In this document: positions 26,313-34,353 of the stretch, piece by piece
Numbering within the stretch: position 1 is the first letter of the stretch
How the letters are laid out: the number at the start of each line of letters is the position of its first letter
Assembly (NCBI GenBank): GCA_902632545.1
Contig: CACPCX010000003.1
Span: 1 to 46,032, forward strand
Origin: an uncultured Pelagibacteraceae bacterium
GTDB lineage: Bacteria; Pseudomonadota; Alphaproteobacteria; Pelagibacterales; Pelagibacteraceae
Length of the DNA stretch: 46,032 nucleotides
Reading direction: 5' to 3'
The notes under the pieces: model-generated
Seen by the model: the letters and a program-made list of their open reading frames with translations, nothing else
What the model was told of the DNA's origin: nothing
The model's database searches: none
Made by a program: the position numbers and the translations under genes

Positions 26313-27425
26313 ATGGCATTAAAAAAATTTGCCTTTAACGTTTTAAAAAAAGATAAATTTGCTAGGTGTGGTTTAATCGAAACACATCGTGGTAATATAA
26401 ATACACCCGCTTTTATGCCTGTTGGAACTCAAGCTACGGTAAAGGCTTGCACAATAGATGATATTAAAAAAACAGGTTCAGAAATAATACTTTCAAATAC
26501 ATATCATTTAATGATACGCCCCGGTGTTGAAAGGATCGAATCTGCTGGTGGACTTCATAATTTTATGAATTGTGATTTACCTATTTTAACTGACTCTGGT
26601 GGTTTTCAAGTAATGTCTCTTTCAAAATTGAATAAAATTGATAGGGAGAAGGGTGCTATATTTAACTCTCATGTTGATGGTAAAAAATTTTATTTAAGTC
26701 CTGAGGAGAGTATAAGAATACAGTTAGGTTTAAATTCAGATATTGTAATGATTATGGATGAATGCCCCAAGAAAACTAATGATTATAATCTTATAAAAAA
26801 ATCTATGGATTTATCACTTTACTGGGCTGAAAGATCTAAAGTAGCATTTGGGACCAACCCTCATAAAGCTTTATTTGGAATTGTACAAGGAGGTTTATTT
26901 AAAGATTTAAGACTTAAATCACTTAAAGAATTAGTTAAAATTGGTTTTGAGGGTTACGCTATTGGAGGATTAGCTGTAGGTGAGACTCAAAATGAAATGT
27001 TTAATGTTTTAGATGATATCAAAGAATATTTACCTGGAGAAAAACCTCACTATTTAATGGGTGTTGGAACACCATCAGATATTTTAGGTGCCGTTAAAAG
27101 AGGTATAGATATGTTTGATTGTGTATTACCTACCAGATCTGGGAGGACAGGATTAGCATTTACATGGAATGGAAGAATAAATATTAAAAATAATAAGTAT
27201 CAAAATGATAATACTCCACTTGATCCTAGTTGTGAAAATCTTAACTTAAACAAATATTCAAAAAATTATCTAAACCATTTATTTAATACTAATGAAATAT
27301 TAGCTTCAATGCTTTTGACGCTTCATAATATTAATTTTTATCAAGAATTAATGTCACAAATTAGAAAAAATATTAATTCTGGAACATTCGATGATTTTCA
27401 TAATAAATACATAGATAAGTTGTAG
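26313..27425 (+). CDS. tgt: Queuine tRNA-ribosyltransferase (TGT) with partial loss of the zinc site
   Basis: 370 residues. Exchanges guanine-34 for preQ1 in tRNAs with GUN anticodons. Catalytic regions are conserved: TVKACTIDDI, LTDSGGFQVMSLS with nucleophile-region Asp, GIVQGGLFKDLR, GYAIGGLAVGE, and FDCVLPTRSGRTG with the second aspartate. The C-terminal zinc motif is altered: E. coli has CDCYTC plus a distant His, but here Cys307 is followed by Asn at 309 and Leu at 312 (CENLNL), while His338 (TLHN) is kept. Two of the four ligands are therefore missing, though the surrounding fold sequence (KYSKNYLNHLFNTNEIL) is conserved. Confidence 0.95.
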   Translation: MALKKFAFNVLKKDKFARCGLIETHRGNINTPAFMPVGTQATVKACTIDDIKKTGSEIILSNTYHLMIRPGVERIESAGGLHNFMNCDLPILTDSGGFQVMSLSKLNKIDREKGAIFNSHVDGKKFYLSPEESIRIQLGLNSDIVMIMDECPKKTNDYNLIKKSMDLSLYWAERSKVAFGTNPHKALFGIVQGGLFKDLRLKSLKELVKIGFEGYAIGGLAVGETQNEMFNVLDDIKEYLPGEKPHYLMGVGTPSDILGAVKRGIDMFDCVLPTRSGRTGLAFTWNGRINIKNNKYQNDNTPLDPSCENLNLNKYSKNYLNHLFNTNEILASMLLTLHNINFYQELMSQIRKNINSGTFDDFHNKYIDKL

Positions 27426-27515
27426 TTAGTGCAAGTGTGCCATTTTGTATGAATAATCGTGTCAGATTCCTTAATTTAACAACCTTAATTGATCAAAACT
27501 TTTATATACAACGAA

Positions 27516-27543
27516 TTGAAAAATAAAAATTTATCTGTATACA
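27516..27543 (+). promoter_or_regulatory. Candidate promoter for tRNA-Lys
   Basis: TTGAAA (27516-27521), a 16-nt spacer and TATACA (27538-27543) lie 36 nt before the tRNA. The 154-nt spacer between tgt and the tRNA (27426-27579) holds nothing else I can identify. The -10 is a poor match, so this is tentative. Confidence 0.35.
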
Positions 27544-27579
27544 AACAATATTCGTTTAAAAAAAATGAATCAATTTTGT

Positions 27580-27655
<76 letters not shown>

Positions 27656-27657
27656 TT

Positions 27658-27680
27658 AATTGAATTAACTAATTTCAATT
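27658..27680. terminator. AT-rich hairpin at the tRNA-Lys / M48 protease convergence
   Basis: AATTGAA, a 9-nt loop and TTCAATT form a perfect 7-bp stem spanning the end of the protease gene and the base after the tRNA CCA. It could end transcripts from both sides. It is weak because of low GC and a short U-tract. Confidence 0.4.
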
Positions 27681-28492
27681 GGTGGATAATCTAAAATTAC
27701 TCCGCCCATCTTTTCATTAAGATCTTTAATTCTATTATCTGATGATGGATGCGTACTCATAAATTCAGGTGGCTCTTTACCTTTATTAAGTTCTTTCATT
27801 CTTTCCCAAATTTTTACTGTTTCTCTGACATCATAACCTGACAATGATGAAAAAATCATACCCAAATAATCAGCTTCACTCTCCTGTTTTCTATTAAAAG
27901 GATTTAATAATCCAAGTTCTGTAATCAATCCAACTGTATTTATTCCAGTTGTTCTATTTACTTGAGATAATTTTCCCCCACTAAAAATATCTATTAATTG
28001 TGTTCCAGTATTTACTAATGTAGCTCTACTTGCTCTTTCAACTGAATGTTTTGCTACAGCATGAGCAATTTCGTGACCCATCACAGCAGCTAATCCATCA
28101 GTATTTTTTGTTACTTCAAGAATACCAGTGTATACAGCTATTTTACCACCAGGCATACACCATGCATTTCTAACTTTTTTACGATCAATTAGAATATATT
28201 CCCATTCGAAGTTAATTGTTGGGTCTTCAATTCCTGCTCTATAAAAATACTTAGAAATTGAGTTTTCCATTCTTTTTCCAATATCTTTAATCTCATTAAG
28301 AGTTTTTGTATCATCACTCATTTTTTCTTTTTCTTTTATTTTTTCATAAATCTGAGCAGCTTGAGCATTTAATTTAGCTTCAGAGACAATTTTTAATTGT
28401 TTTCTTTCAGTAATTGGTGCCGAAGTACAAGATGATAATAATAAACTACCACATCCACAGCCCATATATGATAAGAATTTTCTTCTATTCAT
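27665..28492 (-). CDS. M48-family metalloprotease, predicted lipoprotein with twin-arginine signal
   Basis: 275 residues. The N-terminus MNRRKFLSYMGCGCGSLLLSSC combines a twin-arginine motif (RRKFL) with a lipobox-like LLLSSC, suggesting Tat export and lipid anchoring at Cys22. The zinc site is complete: HEIAH in AVMGHEIAHAVAKHS and the downstream ESEADYLG glutamate. The region resembles the LoiP/BepA-type periplasmic M48 proteases without the TPR tail. A role in envelope protein quality control is inferred from the family. It converges with tRNA-Lys and diverges from the DUF502 gene. Confidence 0.88.
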   Translation of the reverse strand: MNRRKFLSYMGCGCGSLLLSSCTSAPITERKQLKIVSEAKLNAQAAQIYEKIKEKEKMSDDTKTLNEIKDIGKRMENSISKYFYRAGIEDPTINFEWEYILIDRKKVRNAWCMPGGKIAVYTGILEVTKNTDGLAAVMGHEIAHAVAKHSVERASRATLVNTGTQLIDIFSGGKLSQVNRTTGINTVGLITELGLLNPFNRKQESEADYLGMIFSSLSGYDVRETVKIWERMKELNKGKEPPEFMSTHPSSDNRIKDLNEKMGGVILDYPPIEIS

Positions 28493-28522
28493 AATTAAAA
28501 AATTTGATAATACTAGATTAAC

Positions 28523-28600
28523 ATGAATCTTAATAATAAAATATTAATAGTATTATTTATTATTACAATATTGTTTGTTATTTACGCAAGTTACAGTTAA
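28523..28600 (+). CDS. Possible 25-aa single-helix membrane peptide
   Basis: ATG at 28523 to TAA at 28600. MNLNNK is followed by an almost uninterrupted hydrophobic run (ILIVLFIITILFVIYAS) and a short polar end. It occupies the spacer upstream of the DUF502 gene, ending 4 nt before that ATG. That position could reflect a coupled micro-gene. Random AT-rich DNA readily encodes hydrophobic residues, so this is only a candidate. Confidence 0.3.
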   Translation: MNLNNKILIVLFIITILFVIYASYS

Positions 28601-28604
28601 TTTT

Positions 28605-29222
28605 ATGGCCAAAAAAAGTAGTAGAAAATCTTTATCTTTAACTCTTAGAAACTATTTTATTACAGGTGTTGTTGTTTTAATACCGATAGGTTTTACTTTA
28701 TATTTAACTAAAATTTTAATTGGTATATCTTCAAACTTAATTCCAAAAAATATTAATCCAAATAGTTATTTACCTTTCAATATCCCTGGCGTTGAAATTG
28801 TAATTTCAATTTTACTTATTACTATCGTTGGTGGCCTGTCTTTATCTTTTTTTGGAAGAAGAATTTTAAAATTAATTGATGATTTGTTTAAAAGAATTCC
28901 TTTTTTAAGAACCGTTTATTCTGCAATTGTTCAAATGACAGAAACTTTTTCAAAAAAAGATGACGGTAAAAAGAGCGTTGTTTTGATTGAATATCCCAGA
29001 AAAGGGGTTTGGGCCGTTGGATTTGCTACAAAAGAAAATAAAGGAGAGATGGCAGAAAAAACAGGAAAAAATTTAATTAATGTGTTCGTTCCAACCACAC
29101 CAAACCCAACAAGTGGTTTCCTATTAATGTTCCCAGTAGAGGATGTTATATATTTAAATATGTCTTTTGAAGAAGCTTCTAAATTTATAGTTTCAGCGGG
29201 CACCTCAACAAAAAAATCTTAA
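28605..29222 (+). CDS. DUF502 family membrane protein
   Basis: 205 residues from ATG 28605; an in-frame TTG at 28575 adds ten residues that do not look like family sequence. Two membrane helices (about 17-36 and 55-75) are followed by a soluble domain with RRILKLIDDLFKRIPFLRTVYSAIVQ, KKSVVLIEYPRKGVWAVGF and PTTPNPTSGFLLMFP, all typical of DUF502. Function of the family is unknown. Its stop overlaps the recG stop tail to tail by 4 bp. Confidence 0.87.
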   Translation: MAKKSSRKSLSLTLRNYFITGVVVLIPIGFTLYLTKILIGISSNLIPKNINPNSYLPFNIPGVEIVISILLITIVGGLSLSFFGRRILKLIDDLFKRIPFLRTVYSAIVQMTETFSKKDDGKKSVVLIEYPRKGVWAVGFATKENKGEMAEKTGKNLINVFVPTTPNPTSGFLLMFPVEDVIYLNMSFEEASKFIVSAGTSTKKS

Positions 29223-31276
29223 GCGATATCGTTTATTATATCAGCTCTATCATATAGCTTTATCAAAGGTTTAAATTTCCCTATCTCTTCATTAGATTTT
29301 TCTATTCTTTTTATTTCCTTTTCAGCTAAAATGAAAAGATCAGAATTATGAATTGGATCTGCTAATTTAAAATTTTTAATTCCACTTTGCTTAAAACCCA
29401 AAATATCACCGAAACCTCTCAATTTCATGTCTTCTTCAGATATTAGAAAACCATCATTTGAATTTTTTAAAATTTCAATTCTTTTTTTTGCGTTATCACT
29501 TAGATTAGATTTAAACATTAGAATACATGTGGAGTCTTTATTACCTCGACCAACTCTACCCCTTAGTTGATGTAGTTGAGAAAGTCCAAATTTATTCGCG
29601 TTTTCTATTATTATTACGTTTGCATTAGGAAAATCAATTCCTACCTCAATTATTGTTGTTGAAACTAAAATCTTAAATTTATTATTTAAAAAATTATTAA
29701 GAATTATATTTTTTTCCTCTAAATCTGTTTTGCCATGAAGTAAAGAAACTTGGTTAGGAAATTTTTTTTTTAAATATTCAAATTTTATTACAGCGGAAGA
29801 GTGATCTAACTTTTTTGATTCTTCAATTAAAGGACATACCCAAAAAATTTGATTACCTAATTTAATTTCTTTATTGATAAATTTTAAAACATCATCGATT
29901 TTTTCTTCTAATTTACTGTAAGTTTTTATTGGTTTTCTATTTTTTGGTTTTTCACGTATTATAGAAATATCCATATCACCGTAGATTGTCATTGTTAATG
30001 TTCTTGGTATTGGTGTAGCCGTCATTAAAAGAACATCGCAATCTATTCCACCTTTATCAGACAACTTCTTTCTCTGGTTTACACCAAATTTATGCTGTTC
30101 ATCTATAATTATTAATCCCAATTTTTTAAATATAACTTTTTTTTGAAAAATTGCATGTGTTCCAAAAATAAAATCAATTTTATTATTTTCCAAATTTTTA
30201 AGTATTTCTTTTTTTATTTTGTGCTCTGATTTTCCTGAAATTAACTCTAAATTAATATTTTTAGGAAATATTTTTTTTGCTAGATTAAAATGTTGTCTCG
30301 CAAGAATTTCTGTAGGTGCCATAAGTGCAACTTGAAAACCAGAATTAATAGTATTAAGTGCAGCTAATAAAGAAACGATTGTTTTTCCAGTACCTACGTC
30401 TCCTTGTAAAAGTCTAAACATTTTGTTTGATGAGCTCAAATCTTTATTAATTTCATTTAAAGATTTGTTCTGGTCATTTGTTAAGATAAAATCTAAATTT
30501 TTTATTAAAGAATTCTGTTTACTTATATTTATTATTTTATTTTTTTTCTTAAATCTCTTTATTTTTTTTCTTATTTCTGAATTTACTAGAAATGTTGAAA
30601 ATATTTCATCATAAGCGAGCCTTTGATAAAAATTTGATTTATAATTTCCAATATTTTCAGGTTTATGTAATTCTTTAATTGATTTATTCCAACTTATATT
30701 TTGAAATTTTGACATAATATCTTTAGAATGCCACTCACTAAAATCTGGCAAATTGCTTATGATTTGATTTAAAATTTTATTATATATTTTTTCAGAAACA
30801 CCATCAGTTAAAGAGTATTTGTTATGTACTTGTTTAATTAAAGCTGAGTTTTCAGATATGTATTTTGGATTTGTAATTTGGTATTTATTTCTAAAATATC
30901 CTATTTTACCACTTACAGTTATTTCTTTTCCTAATGGAAGAATCTTTTTAATATATCCTTCGTAACTATTAAAAAAAACACAATCTATTTCGCCTGTCTC
31001 ATCAGTACATATAACCCTGTTAGGCAATTTTCTTACTCTTGGGAAGCTATATTTTTGAGGAATTATTGTAACTGTTTGTGTTTCACCAACTTTTAAATCA
31101 TGAATTTTTGATGACATACTTCTATCTGTATAAGATTTCGGAAGTTTCCAAAGTAAATCAAATAAATTATTAATACTTTTCTTTTTTAATAAATTTTTTG
31201 TTTTAGATCCTACACCTTTTAAAGAACTTAAATCTGACAATAAATATTCATAATTTGTTTTATTATTCATTAACAA
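29219..31276 (-). CDS. recG: ATP-dependent DNA helicase RecG
   Basis: 685 residues. Drives reversal of stalled forks and branch migration of Holliday junctions. The N-terminal wedge OB domain includes LKVGETQTVTI and VSGKIGYFRNKYQITNPKY. Helicase motifs: RLLQGDVGTGKTIVSLLAA, LMAPTEILARQHF, LIIIDEQHKFGVNQR (DExH variant DEQH), LLMTATPIPRTLTMTIYGDMD, VSTTIIEVGIDFPNANVIIIENA and QLHQLRGRVGRG. Start may be Met1 or Met3 (31276 or 31270). Divergent from sdhE across 19 bp. Confidence 0.97.
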   Translation of the reverse strand: MLMNNKTNYEYLLSDLSSLKGVGSKTKNLLKKKSINNLFDLLWKLPKSYTDRSMSSKIHDLKVGETQTVTIIPQKYSFPRVRKLPNRVICTDETGEIDCVFFNSYEGYIKKILPLGKEITVSGKIGYFRNKYQITNPKYISENSALIKQVHNKYSLTDGVSEKIYNKILNQIISNLPDFSEWHSKDIMSKFQNISWNKSIKELHKPENIGNYKSNFYQRLAYDEIFSTFLVNSEIRKKIKRFKKKNKIINISKQNSLIKNLDFILTNDQNKSLNEINKDLSSSNKMFRLLQGDVGTGKTIVSLLAALNTINSGFQVALMAPTEILARQHFNLAKKIFPKNINLELISGKSEHKIKKEILKNLENNKIDFIFGTHAIFQKKVIFKKLGLIIIDEQHKFGVNQRKKLSDKGGIDCDVLLMTATPIPRTLTMTIYGDMDISIIREKPKNRKPIKTYSKLEEKIDDVLKFINKEIKLGNQIFWVCPLIEESKKLDHSSAVIKFEYLKKKFPNQVSLLHGKTDLEEKNIILNNFLNNKFKILVSTTIIEVGIDFPNANVIIIENANKFGLSQLHQLRGRVGRGNKDSTCILMFKSNLSDNAKKRIEILKNSNDGFLISEEDMKLRGFGDILGFKQSGIKNFKLADPIHNSDLFILAEKEIKRIEKSNEEIGKFKPLIKLYDRADIINDIA

Positions 31277-31295
31277 CTAATATATTCTAATTATT

Positions 31296-31559
31296 ATGAT
31301 CAACATAGATGAATTAAAAAAAAAGATTATATACCGATCTAATTATAGAGGTACAAAAGAAATGGATAATCTTTTAGGTGCATTTACAAAAAAATATATA
31401 AATAATTTAAAAGAAAATGATCTTCTTGATTTAGAGAAACTGCTGAATATTGATGACACGAATTTGTATAATTTTTACAATGGTTTTAAAACCGATTTTG
31501 AATTTGAAAATAATAATATTAATCTATTATATAAAAATTTTGATTATACTCAAAAATGA
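31296..31559 (+). CDS. sdhE: Succinate dehydrogenase flavinylation factor SdhE family
   Basis: 87 residues. The family motif RSxxRGxxExD is seen in IIYRSNYRGTKEMDNLLGAF (residues about 11-30), followed by the helical LEKLLNIDDTNLYNFYNG segment. SdhE helps covalent FAD attachment to SdhA. It is divergent from recG, an arrangement I recall from other alphaproteobacteria. The stop codon abuts the 3' end of tRNA-Ser on the opposite strand without a spare base. Confidence 0.9.
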   Translation: MINIDELKKKIIYRSNYRGTKEMDNLLGAFTKKYINNLKENDLLDLEKLLNIDDTNLYNFYNGFKTDFEFENNNINLLYKNFDYTQK

Positions 31560-31649
31560 TGGCGGAGAGACTGGGATTCGAACCCAGGAAAGAGTTGCCC
31601 CTTTGCCGGTTTTCAAGACCGGTGCTTTCAACCGCTCAGCCATCTCTCC
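31560..31649 (-). tRNA. tRNA-Ser (anticodon UGA)
   Basis: A 90-nt class II tRNA on the minus strand: acceptor GGAGAGA/TCTCTCC, anticodon loop CTTGAAA (anticodon TGA), a long variable arm, TTCGAAT loop, discriminator G and encoded CCA. The serine-type long arm fits seryl-tRNA synthetase in the same window. Confidence 0.96.
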
Positions 31650-31735
31650 GTGAGCAAGGTTTTATAATTATAATTATTTAATTCAACCATAAAATAGTCT
31701 AATAAACTTATAAATTGTGAGCATCATGGTTTCCT

Positions 31736-32614
31736 ATGAACAAAGAATTTAATAAAGGCTTATTACTTGCTGGATTTGGATCTTTTTGGTGGGGATTTTT
31801 TGGCGTAATTTATTTTAAATATATTTCTTATATCGGACATATCGAATTAGTAGTTCATAGATGTTTATGGACAGCCTTCACTTTAATTCTTACTACTTTT
31901 TTATTCTCTAAATGGAGTATTTTTTTTAAAATTGTAAAAAATAAATCGAATTTATTTTATTTATTTATCTCAGGTTTTTTAATTTTTATAAATTGGGGTG
32001 TATGGATATATGCTATAGCAACAAACAGAATTATAGATGCAAGTTTTGGGTATTTTATTATGCCTATTTTAAGCGTAATGCTCGGTTATCTTTTTTTTAA
32101 AGAGAAACTTAACAAAAAAAGAGTCTTTTCAATTCTATTAGTTATTCTATCTATCCTTTTTTTAATAATTGTAAGTATAAGATCATTGCCTTGGGTTGGT
32201 TTAATTGTTGCTTTAAGTTGGGGTTTTTATAATCTCGTTAGAAAAAAGATTAACGTTGATACTGATGTAGGCCTTCTTATCGAGAGTTTATTTATATTAC
32301 CGTTTGCATTGGTAGCTTTTTATTTGATAGCAAGTAATGGATATAATGATTTTCAATTATCAGATCCATCATTGATGCTATTTATTTATCTTGCTGGACC
32401 TATGACTGTTATACCTTTATTTTTATATGTTAGAGGTGTTGAACTATGTGGTTTAGGACCAACTGGTATGATATTTTATATAACTCCTACATTTCAGTTT
32501 TTATTAGGCTATTTTTATTATAACGAGCCTTTTTCAATAACAAAATTAGTTAGTTTTATTTTTATTTGGATTGCTGTAATTATATATTTGAAAGACTTAC
32601 ATGAAACTAATTAA
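31736..32614 (+). CDS. rarD: RarD-type EamA-family permease
   Basis: 292 residues with about ten membrane helices arranged as two EamA repeats. The N-terminal GFGSFWWGFFGVIYFKYI and HIELVVHRCLWTAF, and later NWGVWIYAIATNRIIDASFGYFI with the LSVMLGYLFFKEKL end of repeat one, are typical of RarD proteins. Members are inner-membrane metabolite exporters or importers with unclear substrates. mltB follows with a 14-nt overlap. Confidence 0.9.
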   Translation: MNKEFNKGLLLAGFGSFWWGFFGVIYFKYISYIGHIELVVHRCLWTAFTLILTTFLFSKWSIFFKIVKNKSNLFYLFISGFLIFINWGVWIYAIATNRIIDASFGYFIMPILSVMLGYLFFKEKLNKKRVFSILLVILSILFLIIVSIRSLPWVGLIVALSWGFYNLVRKKINVDTDVGLLIESLFILPFALVAFYLIASNGYNDFQLSDPSLMLFIYLAGPMTVIPLFLYVRGVELCGLGPTGMIFYITPTFQFLLGYFYYNEPFSITKLVSFIFIWIAVIIYLKDLHETN

Positions 32615-33602
32615 TTTTTTTTTATTTTTTATTTTAATTTTTATTAATTATTCATTTGCTGATATTAATAAAGAATTTGAAAATTGGAAATTAGATTTTA
32701 AAAAAATAGCTTTAGAAAATAACATTTCAGAAAATACGTTTGATAGGGTTATAACTAATACTAAATTTTTATCAGATGTAATAAAATATGACAGATATCA
32801 ACCTGAATTTTATGAGGATACTAAAACTTATATTTCAAAAAGAACATCCTCAAAAAAAGTTTCCTTAGGAAAAAAATTCTATGAAAAAAATTCAAAATTA
32901 ATAAACGCTGTTGAAAACAAATTTAGTATAGATAGAGAGCTACTATTAGCTTTAATGGGAATAGAAACTAATTTCGGAACTTATGTTGGTAAAATGGATA
33001 TTTTGTCTTCTTTAGCAACTTTAAGTTTTGATAAAAGAAGATCAGAATTTTTTACAAATGAATTATTAATACTTTTACGATTAATAGAAGACGAACAAAT
33101 AGATTATAAAACATTATATGGATCTTGGGCAGGTGCTTTTGGATTTTTTCAATTTATGCCATCTACAATGAAAAATTATGCAATTGACTATGATGGAAAC
33201 GGATATATAGATTTAAAAAACAATAATGATGCTTATGCTTCAGCATCAAATTATTTAAATAAAATAGGTTGGAAAAGTGAAACTCCTTGTTTTTATAGAA
33301 TTGATTTATTAGACAATATACCAAGTAAATATCTAAACATCTCTGCAAAAAAACTTCATGATAAAAAAAAGTTGAAATATTTTAGAAAATATATCAAAAA
33401 TAATGATCAAATAGATAGCAAGTATAACTCTTTAAAGGTAGCGATTATAACACCAGATAAAGATATTATACCAGATGCCGAAACTTTAAATCCAGCTTAC
33501 ATTGTGTTTGATAACTATGAGATAATATTAAAATGGAATAGGTCTTTGCGATTTGCTTTAGCTGTTTGTACATTGAAAGATAAATTTAAAAATGAACTTT
33601 AA
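32601..33602 (+). CDS. mltB: Lytic murein transglycosylase, MltB family (GH103)
   Basis: 333 residues. A signal peptide of about 20 residues (FFLFFILIFINYSFA) precedes a GH103 catalytic domain: ALMGIETNFGTYVG with the catalytic glutamate, YGSWAGAFGFFQFMPSTM, YDGNGYIDL and the C-terminal KWNRSLRFALAVCTLKD. It cleaves glycan strands to 1,6-anhydro products in the periplasm. There is no lipobox, so it is probably soluble. It overlaps the next envelope gene by 11 nt. Confidence 0.93.
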   Translation: MKLINFFLFFILIFINYSFADINKEFENWKLDFKKIALENNISENTFDRVITNTKFLSDVIKYDRYQPEFYEDTKTYISKRTSSKKVSLGKKFYEKNSKLINAVENKFSIDRELLLALMGIETNFGTYVGKMDILSSLATLSFDKRRSEFFTNELLILLRLIEDEQIDYKTLYGSWAGAFGFFQFMPSTMKNYAIDYDGNGYIDLKNNNDAYASASNYLNKIGWKSETPCFYRIDLLDNIPSKYLNISAKKLHDKKKLKYFRKYIKNNDQIDSKYNSLKVAIITPDKDIIPDAETLNPAYIVFDNYEIILKWNRSLRFALAVCTLKDKFKNEL

Positions 33603-34353
33603 GAAAATAGTATTAATTATTTCTATATTTTTTTTACATGCCTGTAATCAATTTGATCAAAATAATAAATCCTTAGCTTATATTAGTGATCAAAAGTACA
33701 GTAATACTGGATTTGCTTTAATTTACGATGATCAATTAAAAAAAGGGAAAAAAATATCTAAAAAAATTGATAATAGATCTCTTTTAATTTTCCATAATAA
33801 AATAAAAAAAAATTCGTTTGTTAAAATTACCAATCCTGTAAATAATAAATCAATTATAGCAGAAGTAATCTCTAATAATGTTAAATTCTCCTCTTTTTAT
33901 AACTCTGTAATTACGCAACGTATTGCTGAGGAGATTTCTCTTGACCCTAAAGAACCGTATGTTGATCTTATTTTAATCTCAAAAAATTCAACATTCGTAG
34001 CTAAAAAAGCAAAGACTTTTGATGAAGAAAAAAACGTAGCTGAAAAAGCTCCTGTTGACGGAATTACCATAGATAATCTAGGTAAAGAAAAAGATAAAAA
34101 AGTTAAAGTAAAAAAACATAAATTTTTATATTCAATTAAGATTGCAGATTTTTATTACAAAGACTCAGCAGAAAATATGGTTAATAGAATAAAAGAAGAG
34201 ACAAATATAAAAAAATCTGTAATTAAGAAATTATCTAAAACTAAATATAGGGTATTATTGGGTCCATTTAATGATATAAAAAAACTAGAAAAATCATTTA
34301 ATGAAATAAAAGTATTAAATTTTGAAAATATAGAAATATTAAAGAATGTTTAG
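33592..34353 (+). CDS. RlpA-like lipoprotein with degenerate barrel and C-terminal SPOR domain
   Basis: 253 residues. A lipoprotein signal (IFFLHAC, Cys18) is followed by a region that follows the RlpA double-psi beta-barrel layout (SFVKITNPVNNKSIIAEVI, then VITQRIAEEISLDP). However, the usual catalytic segment RVNDRGP is absent; the equivalent reads EVISNNVKF. A lysine-rich linker (about 150-172) leads to an SPOR-like domain (KFLYSIKIADFYYKDSAENMV ... YRVLLGPFNDIKKLEKSFNEI). Position between mltB and dac is where rlpA lies in alphaproteobacteria. A septal peptidoglycan-binding role without catalysis is inferred. Confidence 0.72.
   Translation: MNFKKIVLIISIFFLHACNQFDQNNKSLAYISDQKYSNTGFALIYDDQLKKGKKISKKIDNRSLLIFHNKIKKNSFVKITNPVNNKSIIAEVISNNVKFSSFYNSVITQRIAEEISLDPKEPYVDLILISKNSTFVAKKAKTFDEEKNVAEKAPVDGITIDNLGKEKDKKVKVKKHKFLYSIKIADFYYKDSAENMVNRIKEETNIKKSVIKKLSKTKYRVLLGPFNDIKKLEKSFNEIKVLNFENIEILKNV

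Noticed and set aside
28575..28604. TTG-initiated extension of the DUF502 protein
   Set aside because: The ten extra residues do not resemble the family N-terminus, and ATG 28605 begins the conserved basic segment.
29216..29232. Palindrome around CGATATCG at the DUF502/recG junction
   Set aside because: It has no loop and no known role; it could be chance and does not form a useful hairpin.
31450..31653. 67-codon plus-strand ORF ending in GIRTQERVAPLPVFKTGAF
   Set aside because: It is the antisense translation of tRNA-Ser joined to the sdhE +1 frame, a well-known spurious pattern.
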